Shown here piece by piece: positions 20,108 through 28,193 of a stretch of 64,000 nucleotides of DNA; within the stretch, counting starts at the first letter, position 1; each line of letters opens with the position of its first letter. Both the position numbers and the translations under genes were made by a program. The DNA lies in NCBI RefSeq assembly GCF_000244975.1, contig NZ_CM001440.1, positions 4,758,325-4,822,324 of the forward strand. The letters run 5' to 3'. The DNA comes from Saccharomonospora cyanea NA-134. Lineage in GTDB: Bacteria; Actinomycetota; Actinomycetes; Mycobacteriales; Pseudonocardiaceae. The notes below the pieces were generated by a model, which was not told the origin of the DNA, made no database searches, and saw nothing but the letters and a program-made list of their open reading frames with translations.

Positions 20108-20979
20108 GCTTCCGGCAGATCGCCGAGAACATCCCCGGCGGCACGTGGCTGGACGACCTGGCGAGAGCGTCGGCGCTGGCCGCGCACGCGAAGTTCGAAC
20201 GCGCGTCGCGTTCCCCGCTGCTGCGGGTCTCGGTCCTCGGCTCGACCCACCTCGACGCCTACACGTCCTCCGACATCAGCCGCGCGCTGCAGGACGCCAC
20301 GGCCAAGATCGGCCACATCGTGCGTAACCCGCACACCGAGATCACGTCGGTGCAGCCGTCCGACCGGGAGAAGGCGCCGCTCATCCAGCGTGGGCAGGCG
20401 GGCAACGCGATGTTCTTCGGGTTCCCCGAGACCTCCGTGCCCGGCGCCCTGATTCCCGACGGCATCGAGACGCTGTCCGAGCGCGCGGTGAAGGAGCTCT
20501 GCGACTTCCTACCGGTGAACGGTTCCGACGACGGCGCGCTCGACGCGGTGCTGTTGCAGCGGGACACCGTCCGCAACGCCGTGAGTGACGTGGTCAACGC
20601 GGTGATGCGCACGTCCAGCATCGCCCTGTCGCTGACGCCGACGGCGGGCGAGGAGGTGGCGCGCAGCATGACCACCGAGCAGGCCCGCGTTCTGCAGAGC
20701 AGCCTGCGCGAATCGCGCGAGGACGTCGGATACGAGACGGTCACCGGCCGGCTCGACGGCGTGCGCACCCGCAGGCGGATCTTCTACCTCGAACGCGACA
20801 CCGGCTCGACCATTCAGGGCGCGGTGGCGCCCGATCTGCTCGACGAGATCAAGGAGAACCTCGACCGCCCCGTGACGGCGCGCCTTCGGGTCGTGCGTAC
20901 CACCACCATCGACGGACGGCGCGGGCGTCCGGTGTACGAGCTGCTGGAGATCCGCTCGGAGACGAGCCTGTTCGACTGA
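20104..20979 (+). CDS. Uncharacterised partner of the nucleotidyltransferase-like protein
   Basis: A 291-aa soluble protein with no family I recognise. The N-terminal half is mixed alpha/beta (RVSVLGSTHLDAYTSSDIS, then GFPETSVPGALIPDGI). The middle is helical (RDTVRNAVSDVVNAVMRTS). The C-terminal ~70 residues look like a small beta barrel (VTGRLDGVRTRRRIFYLERD and RGRPVYELLEI). No signal peptide, membrane helix or clear catalytic motif is seen. Its GTG overlaps the stop of the preceding gene, implying translational coupling. A role together with the nucleotidyltransferase-like protein is the only inference available. Confidence 0.6.
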   Translation: MSFRQIAENIPGGTWLDDLARASALAAHAKFERASRSPLLRVSVLGSTHLDAYTSSDISRALQDATAKIGHIVRNPHTEITSVQPSDREKAPLIQRGQAGNAMFFGFPETSVPGALIPDGIETLSERAVKELCDFLPVNGSDDGALDAVLLQRDTVRNAVSDVVNAVMRTSSIALSLTPTAGEEVARSMTTEQARVLQSSLRESREDVGYETVTGRLDGVRTRRRIFYLERDTGSTIQGAVAPDLLDEIKENLDRPVTARLRVVRTTTIDGRRGRPVYELLEIRSETSLFD

Positions 20980-20996
20980 GCGTCGGAGCACGCCCG

Positions 20997-21440
20997 TCAC
21001 GACCGTGAACCGTCGGCCGGCAGGATCTCGAACGCCTCGAATCGGGGTGTCAACGGCCGGACAGCCCTGAAATCCCGCTGATCGAGCGTGAAGATCTGGT
21101 TGGTGTTGTATCGATCGGCCAGCACGACGCCCACCGCGTCGGCGAGATCGAGCCGAAGGCCGTCGTACTTCCCTCTGACTTCGTGTGCTCTGACGACATC
21201 CGCGTGGCGGAGTTCGGCGAGCTTGTACTGCCCCACGGCCATTCGGTCGAGCAGCGCTTCCGAAGCCTGCATCGCTGCGGAGAATCCGAGGTCACGGCGC
21301 ACCAGGTGATCGAGTTCCGTCATCACGAGCGGGGAGATCACCAGTGTCCGGCTGTCCATCACCGCTGCCGCCGCCGTGTGCTCCTGTTGTGCCGCGTCGA
21401 AAGCGGCGTGGAGCGCCGACGTATCCGCGACAACGATCAC
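20997..21440 (-). CDS. vapC: VapC toxin, PIN-domain ribonuclease
   Basis: A 147-aa PIN-domain protein. The acidic residues expected to bind Mg are D6 (VVADTSAL), E42 (MTELDHL), D98/D101 (LDLADAVG) and D120 (TLDQRDF). Such toxins cleave RNA, often a tRNA or rRNA, when not held by their antitoxin. It overlaps the vapB stop by 4 nt (ATGA). The convergent neighbour is the two-gene nucleotidyltransferase-like unit, ending 17 nt away. Confidence 0.88.
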   Translation of the reverse strand: MIVVADTSALHAAFDAAQQEHTAAAAVMDSRTLVISPLVMTELDHLVRRDLGFSAAMQASEALLDRMAVGQYKLAELRHADVVRAHEVRGKYDGLRLDLADAVGVVLADRYNTNQIFTLDQRDFRAVRPLTPRFEAFEILPADGSRS

Positions 21441-21679
21441 CTACGCGCCGCCCGCTCTTTGATCTGCTGGTAGAGGTCCTCGTCCAGTTCCTCGGGGGTC
21501 CTGGATCGGCCGCTGTTGAAGACGGGCAGCGGACGCACGTTCCTCGGCCGTTGAGACGACTCGAGCACCATGGCGATCCCCCTGCGAATCAACTCCGCCT
21601 TGCTGACCCCCGTGGCGGCTGCCTCCGCGTCCAGCCTGATCTCCAGTTCTTCAGGGAGATAGACCGTCGTCTTCACCAT
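21437..21679 (-). CDS. vapB: VapB antitoxin, ribbon-helix-helix
   Basis: An 80-aa protein. Residues ~1-40 form a ribbon-helix-helix (MVKTTVYLPEELEIRLDAEA, then VSKAELIRRGIAMVLE). The C-terminal ~40 residues (RPLPVFNSGRSRTPEELDED) are the likely toxin-neutralising tail. It binds DNA upstream of its own operon in this family. A perfect 10-bp palindrome lies 3 nt from its start codon. Confidence 0.88.
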   Translation of the reverse strand: MVKTTVYLPEELEIRLDAEAAATGVSKAELIRRGIAMVLESSQRPRNVRPLPVFNSGRSRTPEELDEDLYQQIKERAARR

Positions 21680-21681
21680 GC

Positions 21682-21691
21682 CATATATGGT
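21682..21691. promoter_or_regulatory. Candidate VapB operator
   Basis: CCATATATGG is a perfect AT-rich 10-bp palindrome immediately upstream of the vapB start. It probably overlaps the promoter and fits autoregulation by a ribbon-helix-helix antitoxin. Confidence 0.5.
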
Positions 21692-21726
21692 ACCACCCGT
21701 GTCGCCCTCCCGACGCGAACACGAAT

Positions 21727-21770
21727 ACGGCCCCGTGCCACCAGTCCCGAATCTGGCGGCGCGGGGCCGT
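21727..21770. terminator. Long hairpin between vapB and ectD
   Basis: Positions 21727-21744 pair with 21753-21770 (18-bp stem with one A-C mismatch and one G-U pair, 8-nt loop). It lies 180 nt beyond the ectD stop and upstream of vapB. It is best read as the terminator of the ectoine transcript; no other feature is seen in the 21771-21951 gap. Confidence 0.6.
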
Positions 21771-21951
21771 ACTCACGCAAATCCACACATCACCGACAAG
21801 ACGGACTCACCCCGAGCAAGGAGTCACCCGTCCGTGGCGGCGATCACCTCACCGGCCGCGCCGCTGAGGTGCGCATACGGTAACAGACCGCGTCGGGGTG
21901 ACTACAGCCGCCCTGACGCGGTCCGCTTCCGATTCGATCACCGGCCTCCGA

Positions 21952-22854
21952 TCACCGAGTGAGCGGAGTGAAGTCCCGCGCGCCGATGAACGTCGGCCGC
22001 GGGCTCTTCGCCGCGAACGGCTCCACCAGCGTGTTCTCCACGCTGTTGAAGACCAGGAAGATGTTCGACCTCGGATACGGCGTGATGTTGTTGCCCGACC
22101 CGTGCATGATGTTGGAGTCGAAGAACAACGCCGAACCGGCGGGCCCGGTGAACTGGTCGATACCGTGTTCGGCGGCGAGCTTGGTGATGTCGTGCTCGCT
22201 CGGGACGCCGATCTCCTGCTCCTTCAGCGACGCCTTGTAGTGGTCGTCCGGCGTCTCACCGGCACACTGCACGAACGTGCGCTGAGACCCCGGCATCACC
22301 ATCAGACCACCGTTGAACGGGTAGTTGTCGGTGAGCGCGATGGAGCAACTCACCGCGCGCGGCCTCGGCATGCCGTCCTCGGCGTGCCAGGTCTCGAAGT
22401 CCGAGTGCCAGTAGAAGCCGTTGCCCTTGAAGCCGGGCATGTAGTTCACCCGGCTCTGGTGAATGTAGACGTCGGATCCCAGTATCTGCTGCGCTCGGTC
22501 CAGAATCCGGGGGTCACGCGCCAGTTCACCGATCAGCTCACTGATCCTGTGCACCTCGAAGATCGACCGGACGTTGCCCGACTTCTTCTCGGTGACGACG
22601 CGCTCGTCGGCCTTGAGTTCCTCGTCCGACGAGAGCCGCACGAGTTCCTGCCAGTACCCCTGCACCTCGGCAGGGGACAGCAGGCCCTCGATGATCGAGT
22701 ACCCCTTCGCGTCGTGCGAAGCCAGGGCCGCCGCGTCCATCGGGCCGTCCTGCTCGCCACCCCAGACAGTGGGGTCCGTCCGCTCCAGCATCACCGCCTC
22801 ACCGGCGACACGGGTGGGGTACAAATCGGTGGTCCGGCTCTCCGCGAGAGTCAC
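21952..22854 (-). CDS. ectD: Ectoine hydroxylase EctD
   Basis: A 300-aa non-haem iron, 2-oxoglutarate-dependent dioxygenase converting ectoine to 5-hydroxyectoine. The iron ligands are H150 and D152 (FYWHSDFETWH) and H251 (SNIMHGSGNN). The EctD signature around these (QSRVNYMPGFKGNGFYWHSD) is intact. Length is normal. Start is GTG 22854. It is the last gene of the ect set but is separated from ectC by 146 nt containing a hairpin, so hydroxylation may be expressed at a different level from ectoine synthesis. Confidence 0.96.
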   Translation of the reverse strand: MTLAESRTTDLYPTRVAGEAVMLERTDPTVWGGEQDGPMDAAALASHDAKGYSIIEGLLSPAEVQGYWQELVRLSSDEELKADERVVTEKKSGNVRSIFEVHRISELIGELARDPRILDRAQQILGSDVYIHQSRVNYMPGFKGNGFYWHSDFETWHAEDGMPRPRAVSCSIALTDNYPFNGGLMVMPGSQRTFVQCAGETPDDHYKASLKEQEIGVPSEHDITKLAAEHGIDQFTGPAGSALFFDSNIMHGSGNNITPYPRSNIFLVFNSVENTLVEPFAAKSPRPTFIGARDFTPLTR

Positions 22855-22946
22855 GTAACTCGCCTCCTCCGAGTGCCACTGTGCTGTTTTTCCGGTCGGT
22901 TGTGTTTCGCGTTCCCCGTTCTTCCAGGTGATACCCGTTCGGGGTC

Positions 22947-22979
22947 GTGGGAACCGTCCTCACAGGAGGCGGCTCCCAC
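22947..22979 (-). terminator. Hairpin in the ectC-ectD gap
   Basis: On the minus strand GTGGGAGCCG-CCTC pairs with GAGG-A-CGGTTCCCAC. This gives about 14 bp with a bulged A and one G-U pair. No U-tract follows, so it could be a partial terminator or RNA-processing site reducing ectD relative to ectABC. Confidence 0.5.
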
Positions 22980-23000
22980 GAGACCTGGGTGTGCCGCTTG

Positions 23001-23390
23001 TCAGTCCTCGACGACGAGCGGATAGACACCGTTCTCGTCGTGCACCTCGCGCCCCGTGATGGGCGGGTTGAAGACGCACACCGTGCGCATGTCCGTCTTG
23101 GGGCGCACCTGGTGCTTGTCGTGCTCGTCCAGCAGGTACAGCGAACCCGGCTTGAGCTGGTAGGTCTCGCCGGTCGCCTTGTCCGTCAGCTCGCCCTCAC
23201 CCTCGACGATGAACACGGCCTCGATGTGGTTGGCGTACCAGAAGTCGTTGACGGTCCCCGCGTACAGCGTCGTCTCGTGCACGGAGAACCCGACCTTGTC
23301 CTTCGAGAGGACGATGCGCTTGCTGCGCCAGTTCGGCTGCTTGATGTCTGCTTCGGTGTCGGTGATCTCGTCGAGGGTGCGAACGATCAA
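23001..23390 (-). CDS. ectC: L-ectoine synthase EctC
   Basis: A 129-aa cupin that closes N-gamma-acetyl-diaminobutyrate to ectoine. Typical segments are [38 protein letters not shown] and [14 protein letters not shown]. The start codon is TTG 23390, supported by AAGGAG six nt upstream and by the exact family N-terminus. It follows ectB by 45 nt. Confidence 0.96.
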   Translation of the reverse strand: MIVRTLDEITDTEADIKQPNWRSKRIVLSKDKVGFSVHETTLYAGTVNDFWYANHIEAVFIVEGEGELTDKATGETYQLKPGSLYLLDEHDKHQVRPKTDMRTVCVFNPPITGREVHDENGVYPLVVED

Positions 23391-23435
23391 TTTTGCTCCT
23401 TCACGGGTCGGATGTGAATGTTGTCGAGGGCGCGT

Positions 23436-24689
23436 TCAGCGCCCGAGCACGGCGTCGACGGAATCCTTGATGATCGACAGACCCTGCTCGATCTCCTCCT
23501 CGGTCGTGGTGAGTGCGGGCAGCAACTTCACCACCTCCCCGTCGGGGCCGGAGGTCTCCATCAGCAGACCACGGTCGAAGGCCGCCGCGCAGACCTTGCC
23601 CGCGACCTCGCCGGTGGCGAATTCCAGACCGCGAGCGAGCCCGCGGCCCTTCGCGATCAGATTGGCATCCGGGTAACGGTTCACCAACTCGGCGAACACC
23701 TCGCCGACGCGCTCGCCCTTCGCCTTGGTGGCCTTCTCCAGCTCGTCGTCACGCCAGTACGTGCGCAGCGCCTCGGCCGCCGTGACGAACGCCGGGTTGA
23801 TACCCCGGAACGTGCCGTTGTGCTCACCCGGAGACCACACGTCGAGGTCCGGGCGGATGAGCGTGATGGCCAGCGGAAGACCGTACCCGCCGATGGACTT
23901 GGACAGGCAGATCATGTCCGGCTTGATGCCGGCTTCCTCGAAGCTGAAGAACGGCCCCGTACGACCGCAGCCCATCTGCACGTCGTCGAGGATCAGCAGG
24001 ATGCCGTGACGCTGGCACAGTTCCGAGAGGCCCTTCAGCCACTCCAGGCGCGCGGCGTTGATGCCGCCCTCCCCCTGAACGGTCTCCACGATGACCGCTG
24101 CGGGCTCGTTCAGTCCACTGCCGGAGTCCTCCAGCAACCGCTCGAAGTAGAGGAAGTCCGGGTAGGCGCCGTCGAAGTACTTGTCGTACGGCATCGGCGT
24201 CGCGTGCACGAGCGGGATGCCCGCGCCCCCGCGCTTCAACGAGTTGCCGGTCACCGACAGCGCACCGAGCGTCATGCCGTGGAACGCGTTGGTGAAGTTG
24301 ATGACCGACTCCTTGCCGGTCACCTTGCGGGCCAGCTTCAGCGCGGCCTCGACGGCGTTCGCGCCGCCCGGACCGGGGAAGATGACCTTGTACTCCATCT
24401 CGCGCGGCTTCAGGACGACGTCGTTCAGCGTCTGGAGGAAGTCCCGCTTCGCGACGGTGAACATGTCGAGCGCGTGCGTCACGCCGTCCCGCGAAATGTA
24501 ATCGATCAGCGCCTTTTTCAACACGGGATTGTTGTGCCCGTAGTTGAGCGCACCGGCGCCGGCGAAGAAGTCCAGGTATGCTTTGCCGTCTTCCGAGTAG
24601 AGCCAACTGCCCTGAGCCCGGTCGAACACCACGGGCCAGCCACGGCTGTAGCTGCGCACCTCGGACTCCAGGGTTTCGAAGATGCTCAC
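23436..24689 (-). CDS. ectB: Diaminobutyrate-2-oxoglutarate aminotransferase EctB
   Basis: A 417-aa class III PLP aminotransferase making L-2,4-diaminobutyrate from aspartate semialdehyde. The PLP lysine is in [10 protein letters not shown], with [15 protein letters not shown] just before and [19 protein letters not shown] near residue 104. The N-terminus ([20 protein letters not shown]) is that of ectoine EctB rather than siderophore-type homologues. Second gene of the ect operon, 71 nt after ectA. Confidence 0.96.
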   Translation of the reverse strand: MSIFETLESEVRSYSRGWPVVFDRAQGSWLYSEDGKAYLDFFAGAGALNYGHNNPVLKKALIDYISRDGVTHALDMFTVAKRDFLQTLNDVVLKPREMEYKVIFPGPGGANAVEAALKLARKVTGKESVINFTNAFHGMTLGALSVTGNSLKRGGAGIPLVHATPMPYDKYFDGAYPDFLYFERLLEDSGSGLNEPAAVIVETVQGEGGINAARLEWLKGLSELCQRHGILLILDDVQMGCGRTGPFFSFEEAGIKPDMICLSKSIGGYGLPLAITLIRPDLDVWSPGEHNGTFRGINPAFVTAAEALRTYWRDDELEKATKAKGERVGEVFAELVNRYPDANLIAKGRGLARGLEFATGEVAGKVCAAAFDRGLLMETSGPDGEVVKLLPALTTTEEEIEQGLSIIKDSVDAVLGR

Positions 24690-24760
24690 TTGCTCAGTCT
24701 CCTGCTATTGAGGAACAAATCGAATGACGCGAGAACAGTCACATTCGCGGTTATCGATCA

Positions 24761-25303
24761 CTATGGTTGCGGAGCGCGCGCGAGTGGGCCGATGCGGAAA
24801 AGATCCTCGGGCTCGTGGGCGTCGGGGAAGTCCCCCGCCTCGAACAGCCGCGAGCGCTCCAGCGTGGCGTTCCACCTCTTGGCGAACGAGGAGAACAGCC
24901 TGATCGACGCCTCGTTGTCGGGCGTGATCGTGGTGTCCAGGTAGCGCACTCCGGCGTCCACCAGGCGGCCGAACAGCTCGTCGAGCAGCGTTCCCGCCAG
25001 GCCTCGACCCCGCTGTGAGGCATCGACGGCGACCTGCCACACCAGCGCGGACTCGGGGTCCGCCGGACGCCGGTAACCGATGACGAAACCAACAATTTCC
25101 CCGTCGACGCGTGCGACGACCGACGTGTCGGCGAAATCGACGCACCACAGCAGGTAGGCGTACGACGAGTTCAGATCCAACTTCTGCGAATCACGAGCGA
25201 TTCGCCACAAGGCCGCACCGTCCCGCTTGGTCGGCGTTTCGATCACAATGCGGCCCGCCGATTGATTATCGCCGTTGGCACGCTCCGTGTGCTTTCCGGA
25301 CAT
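24761..25303 (-). CDS. ectA: Diaminobutyrate acetyltransferase EctA
   Basis: A 180-aa GNAT enzyme acetylating diaminobutyrate. Family segments are LDLNSSYAYLLWCVDFADTS, GFVIGYRRP, LVWQVAVDASQRGRGLAGTL (acetyl-CoA loop) and YLDTTITPDNEASIRLF. ATG 25303 is chosen; a TTG at 25309 would add two residues. No clear ribosome binding site is visible, so translation may be weak or the leader structured. First gene of ectABCD. Confidence 0.95.
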   Translation of the reverse strand: MSGKHTERANGDNQSAGRIVIETPTKRDGAALWRIARDSQKLDLNSSYAYLLWCVDFADTSVVARVDGEIVGFVIGYRRPADPESALVWQVAVDASQRGRGLAGTLLDELFGRLVDAGVRYLDTTITPDNEASIRLFSSFAKRWNATLERSRLFEAGDFPDAHEPEDLFRIGPLARAPQP

Positions 25304-25639
25304 ATTCAAAGAACGTAACAGAGTGCTTTGCAGGTCTCAGCCCGACGAGGCCCGGCACAACGTGGCTACCTGCGGCGACGCAAAAACACGTGTGATAACA
25401 CCGACAGAAAGGTTCCGATCACGCTGTCGGATGTGCTATAAGCACAGCGCGGGGCCGCCGTATTCAAACGGCCCCGAACAGGTACGGTAGTGGCGCCCGG
25501 CACAGAACGCGAGCGTCCGTAAGGGTTAGCGCACTGTCGGGCGAGTTCGTTACACCGGACAGGTGAGCGGCGGGCTCGACTCTTCGCTGCCCCTTCCCCG
25601 CCACGGTCCACCCGGCTTCGCGCCCCTCTCGCCCGGCGG
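25304..25639 (-). promoter_or_regulatory. ectA upstream region with inverted repeats and a terminator
   Basis: This 336-nt gap holds no gene I can support. Positions 25401-25407 (CCGACAG) and 25424-25430 (CTGTCGG) form an inverted repeat, and GTGCTATAAGCAC (25433-25445) another; either may be an operator or part of the leader. CGGGGCCG (25450-25457) pairs with CGGCCCCG (25469-25476) and probably terminates the gene at 25640 before the ect promoter. Salt-dependent transcription of ect would be set between about 25310 and 25450. Confidence 0.45.
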
Positions 25640-26197
25640 TCAGCGGGGCACCGCCCCGCCTCGGCTCCGGAAGAGCGACGGGTCGCGCACCTCGTCCCGG
25701 CTGAGCAGTTGCAGCATCACCCCCACCAGCCACACGAAGGTGAAGGCGATGACGGTCGGGTTCTTCACGAACAACAGGACGCCGAGGTACCCGTCGTGCA
25801 CGGACTCCGGCAACGCACCGCCCACGATCCTCTCGGCCACCACGTCGAAGATCCCGAACGCGACCGCCAGGAACCCGAGCTGGAACACCAGGCTCACCGG
25901 GTGCTCGCGGACGAAGCGTCGGGCGTCCGCCCAGGACGTCGACACACCGTCGAACGCCCACCGCACGATCAGCACGAGCAACAGCACCCGCACCGCCACG
26001 ACCCCGGCCTCGGAAGCCGCCTCGATGCCGTCCGGTACGGCATCACCCCAGGTGACGACGAGGAGCCGTTGGATCGACGGAAGCAGTGACAGCCCGACCA
26101 CCACCCCGAGGTGTCGCCGGTAGAACCGCCAGGCCCACACGGGAACCGCGGTAGCCAGCCCGAACTCGCTCGACAGTCGACCACGCAACCGTCTCAC
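25640..26197 (-). CDS. Small polytopic membrane protein under a MarR regulator
   Basis: A 185-aa protein with about four hydrophobic helices (HLGVVVGLSLLPSIQRLLVV, VVAVRVLLLVLIVRWAF, VSLVFQLGFLAVAFGIFDVV, VIAFTFVWLVGVMLQLLS). The family is not recognised; the pattern resembles small uncharacterised actinobacterial membrane proteins. It is divergent from a MarR gene, 56 nt away, across a large AT-rich palindrome, so it is probably the regulated target and may affect transport or membrane stress. Confidence 0.65.
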   Translation of the reverse strand: MRRLRGRLSSEFGLATAVPVWAWRFYRRHLGVVVGLSLLPSIQRLLVVTWGDAVPDGIEAASEAGVVAVRVLLLVLIVRWAFDGVSTSWADARRFVREHPVSLVFQLGFLAVAFGIFDVVAERIVGGALPESVHDGYLGVLLFVKNPTVIAFTFVWLVGVMLQLLSRDEVRDPSLFRSRGGAVPR

Positions 26198-26240
26198 CTC
26201 CCCATATATTTTACTTTAGTGAAGTAAAACGTATGGGGAG
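26198..26240. promoter_or_regulatory. 43-bp palindromic operator between the MarR gene and its target
   Basis: TTTTACTT (26209-26216) and AAGTAAAA (26222-26229) are a perfect inverted repeat. CTCCCCATA (26198-26206) and TATGGGGAG (26232-26240) form an outer perfect repeat on the same axis (26219). The inner part is strikingly AT-rich for this genome and must contain both divergent promoters. Confidence 0.75.
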
Positions 26241-26253
26241 ATAAAGTGCAACC

Positions 26254-26691
26254 ATGAGCGAGAGGCAGGGCGCCGACCTCGGCCGGGAGTTGAGCGCGGC
26301 CGTCGTGATGTTCCACGAGGCGGTGGGCGCTCGACTGGGCCTGAGCGCGAGCGACCAGCGCGCACTGGCCCTCATCGGCCGGCACGGACCGCTGACGGCC
26401 GGGCAACTGGCCGAGCACACGGGTCTCACCCCCGGAGCGATCACCGGCATGGTGGACCGGCTCGAACGCGCAGGGCTCGCCCGCAGGGAACCGGACCCGT
26501 CCGACCGCAGGCGCGTGCTCATCACCAGCACCGGAACCGGCGGCCAGCCCGAGGTCTTCCGGGAACTCGCGGCGGCGATGAGCGACCTCACCAGCCGCTA
26601 CACCGAGTCCGAACAGCAGGTGATCGCCGACTACCTCACCCGGACGATCGGCGTGCTCCGCGAACAGACGAGGAAGCTCACCGAGCTCTGA
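26254..26691 (+). CDS. MarR-family transcriptional regulator
   Basis: A 145-aa winged-helix regulator. DNA-binding segments are LIGRHGPLTAGQLAEHTGLT and GAITGMVDRLERAGLARREP, with the DPSDRRRVLI wing. It starts 14 nt after a 43-bp palindrome that separates it from a membrane-protein gene; autoregulation and repression of that gene are likely. Its 3' end overlaps the convergent AraC-family gene by 14 nt. Confidence 0.87.
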   Translation: MSERQGADLGRELSAAVVMFHEAVGARLGLSASDQRALALIGRHGPLTAGQLAEHTGLTPGAITGMVDRLERAGLARREPDPSDRRRVLITSTGTGGQPEVFRELAAAMSDLTSRYTESEQQVIADYLTRTIGVLREQTRKLTEL

Positions 26692-27691
26692 CGGGCGTCG
26701 ATCCCCGGCCCCGGTGGCCGAACCGCCTGCGGTACTCGGTCGGACTCACCCCGACCTGCTTGCGCAGGAGTGAACGCAGGTTCGACGCCGTACCCAGCCC
26801 GCTGGCCGCCGCCACCTGATCGAGGGACAGCTCCCCCTTCTCCAGCAGCAGGCACGCCAACCGCACGCGCTCGCCCGTCAACCACGCCAGGGGCGTCGTA
26901 CCCAGCTCGGTGGCGAACCTGCGGTGCAGGGTGGCGGGACTCACCGCCGCTCGGCGGGCGAGCTCACGAACGCTCAGTGGCTGGTCGAGCCGTTCCTGCG
27001 CCCACTCCAGCACCGGGGCCAGACTCGCCTCGGCGCGGCGCGCCACCGGACGCTCGACGAACTGCCGTTGTCCCCCGTCGCGGTGACCGGCGAACACGGC
27101 ACGCCTGCTCACCGTGTTGGCCACCTCCGCCCCGTGATCCTTGCGGATGATGTGCAGGCCGAGATCCATCGCCGCCGAACTCCCGGCGGAGGTGAGCACG
27201 GAACCCTCGTCGACGTAGAGCACGTCGGGGTCCAGATCGACCCGGGGGAAGAGGGAACGGAAGACCTCCGCCCACCGCCAGTGGGTCGTCGCGCGGCGAC
27301 CGTCGAGCACACCCGCGGCCGCCAGGGTGAACGCGCCGGTACAGAAACTCATGAGCCGCGCACCTCTCGCCGCGGCCGCGCGAACCGCCTCCAGCACCGG
27401 CGCGGACGGCGGCGTCTGCGGGTCCGGCCGGTTCGGGACCAGGACGGTGTCGGCCTCGTCCACGGCTTCCAGCGGCGCGACGTCCGAGAGCGTGAAGAAA
27501 CCCGCGTGCATTCGCACGGTCGGCGTCGCGGAACACAACCGGAGCTCGTACCACGGCGCCTGCAGGCGGCCGTCGAGTTCGGGACGGCGCAACCCGAACA
27601 GCTCCGTCGCCACCCCGAGCTCGAACGGGTTGGACCCGTCGTCCACGATGGCGACCACGCGATGCACCGACTGCGATGATCCTTGCGGCAT
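26678..27691 (-). CDS. GlxA-type AraC regulator with DJ-1/PfpI domain
   Basis: A 337-aa regulator. Residues ~10-185 form a class-I glutamine amidotransferase-like domain (VVAIVDDGSNPFELGVATEL, LMSFCTGAFTLAAAGVLDGR). The C-terminal ~100 residues form the double helix-turn-helix of AraC proteins (VRELARRAAVSPATLHRRFA, LDQVAAASGLGTASNLRSLL, SPTEYRRRFG). ATG 27691 is chosen because the DJ-1 fold begins there, though the frame is open much further up. It is divergent from a small cupin gene 51 nt away, its likely target. Confidence 0.88.
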   Translation of the reverse strand: MPQGSSQSVHRVVAIVDDGSNPFELGVATELFGLRRPELDGRLQAPWYELRLCSATPTVRMHAGFFTLSDVAPLEAVDEADTVLVPNRPDPQTPPSAPVLEAVRAAAARGARLMSFCTGAFTLAAAGVLDGRRATTHWRWAEVFRSLFPRVDLDPDVLYVDEGSVLTSAGSSAAMDLGLHIIRKDHGAEVANTVSRRAVFAGHRDGGQRQFVERPVARRAEASLAPVLEWAQERLDQPLSVRELARRAAVSPATLHRRFATELGTTPLAWLTGERVRLACLLLEKGELSLDQVAAASGLGTASNLRSLLRKQVGVSPTEYRRRFGHRGRGSTPVRAR

Positions 27692-27742
27692 ACGCGATTT
27701 GTAACACTTACGGGCGATGCTCGCAGGCGCCATGATCGGGCC

Positions 27743-28135
27743 ATGCAGCATGCACCCACCGATCTGACCCGGGCACTGGAGACTTTCGACCGGCTCTGGA
27801 GCCCCCGCATCGTCACCACCGTGAACGACCACGACGTACGGGTGGCCAAGGTCGAAGGCGAACACCTGTGGCATGCCCACGACGACACCGACGAGTTCTT
27901 CTGTGTGCTCGACGGTGAGTTGCACATCGCACTGCGGGACGGCGACGGGGAACGGACCGTGGTCCTGACCAGGGGATCGGTGTTCGTGGTGCCGCGAGGG
28001 GTCGAGCACAAGCCGTCGTCGGAGCACGGCGCGTCGTTGATGCTGTTCGAACGCAGCGGCACGTCGAGTGTCGGCACGCGGCACGAGGCGGTTCCCGAAC
28101 ACGTGGACGCCACCACCGGCCGCGCACTCACGTGA
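27743..28135 (+). CDS. Single-domain cupin protein
   Basis: A 130-aa protein with one cupin barrel. Metal-binding motif 1 is HLWHAHDDTDEFFCVLDGEL (His, His, Glu), motif 2 GSVFVVPRGVEHKP. Such proteins often act in detoxification or as small isomerases; the substrate is not evident. It is divergent from a GlxA/AraC regulator and convergent with tmm across a strong hairpin. Confidence 0.82.
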   Translation: MQHAPTDLTRALETFDRLWSPRIVTTVNDHDVRVAKVEGEHLWHAHDDTDEFFCVLDGELHIALRDGDGERTVVLTRGSVFVVPRGVEHKPSSEHGASLMLFERSGTSSVGTRHEAVPEHVDATTGRALT

Positions 28136-28147
28136 ACGGCGGTCCAG

Positions 28148-28184
28148 CAGCTGCCCGCACCGGCACGTCCGGCGCGGGCAGCTG
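28148..28184. terminator. Bidirectional terminator between the cupin gene and tmm
   Basis: CAGCTGCCCGC (28148-28158) and GCGGGCAGCTG (28174-28184) form a perfect 11-bp stem with a 15-nt loop between two convergent genes. Confidence 0.75.
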
Positions 28185-28193
28185 TGCGTTCGG

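Noticed and set aside
20997-21679. Insertion sequence or integrase remnants around vapBC
   Set aside because: No transposase motifs, target-site repeats or tRNA attachment site were found; the locus is a plain toxin-antitoxin pair.
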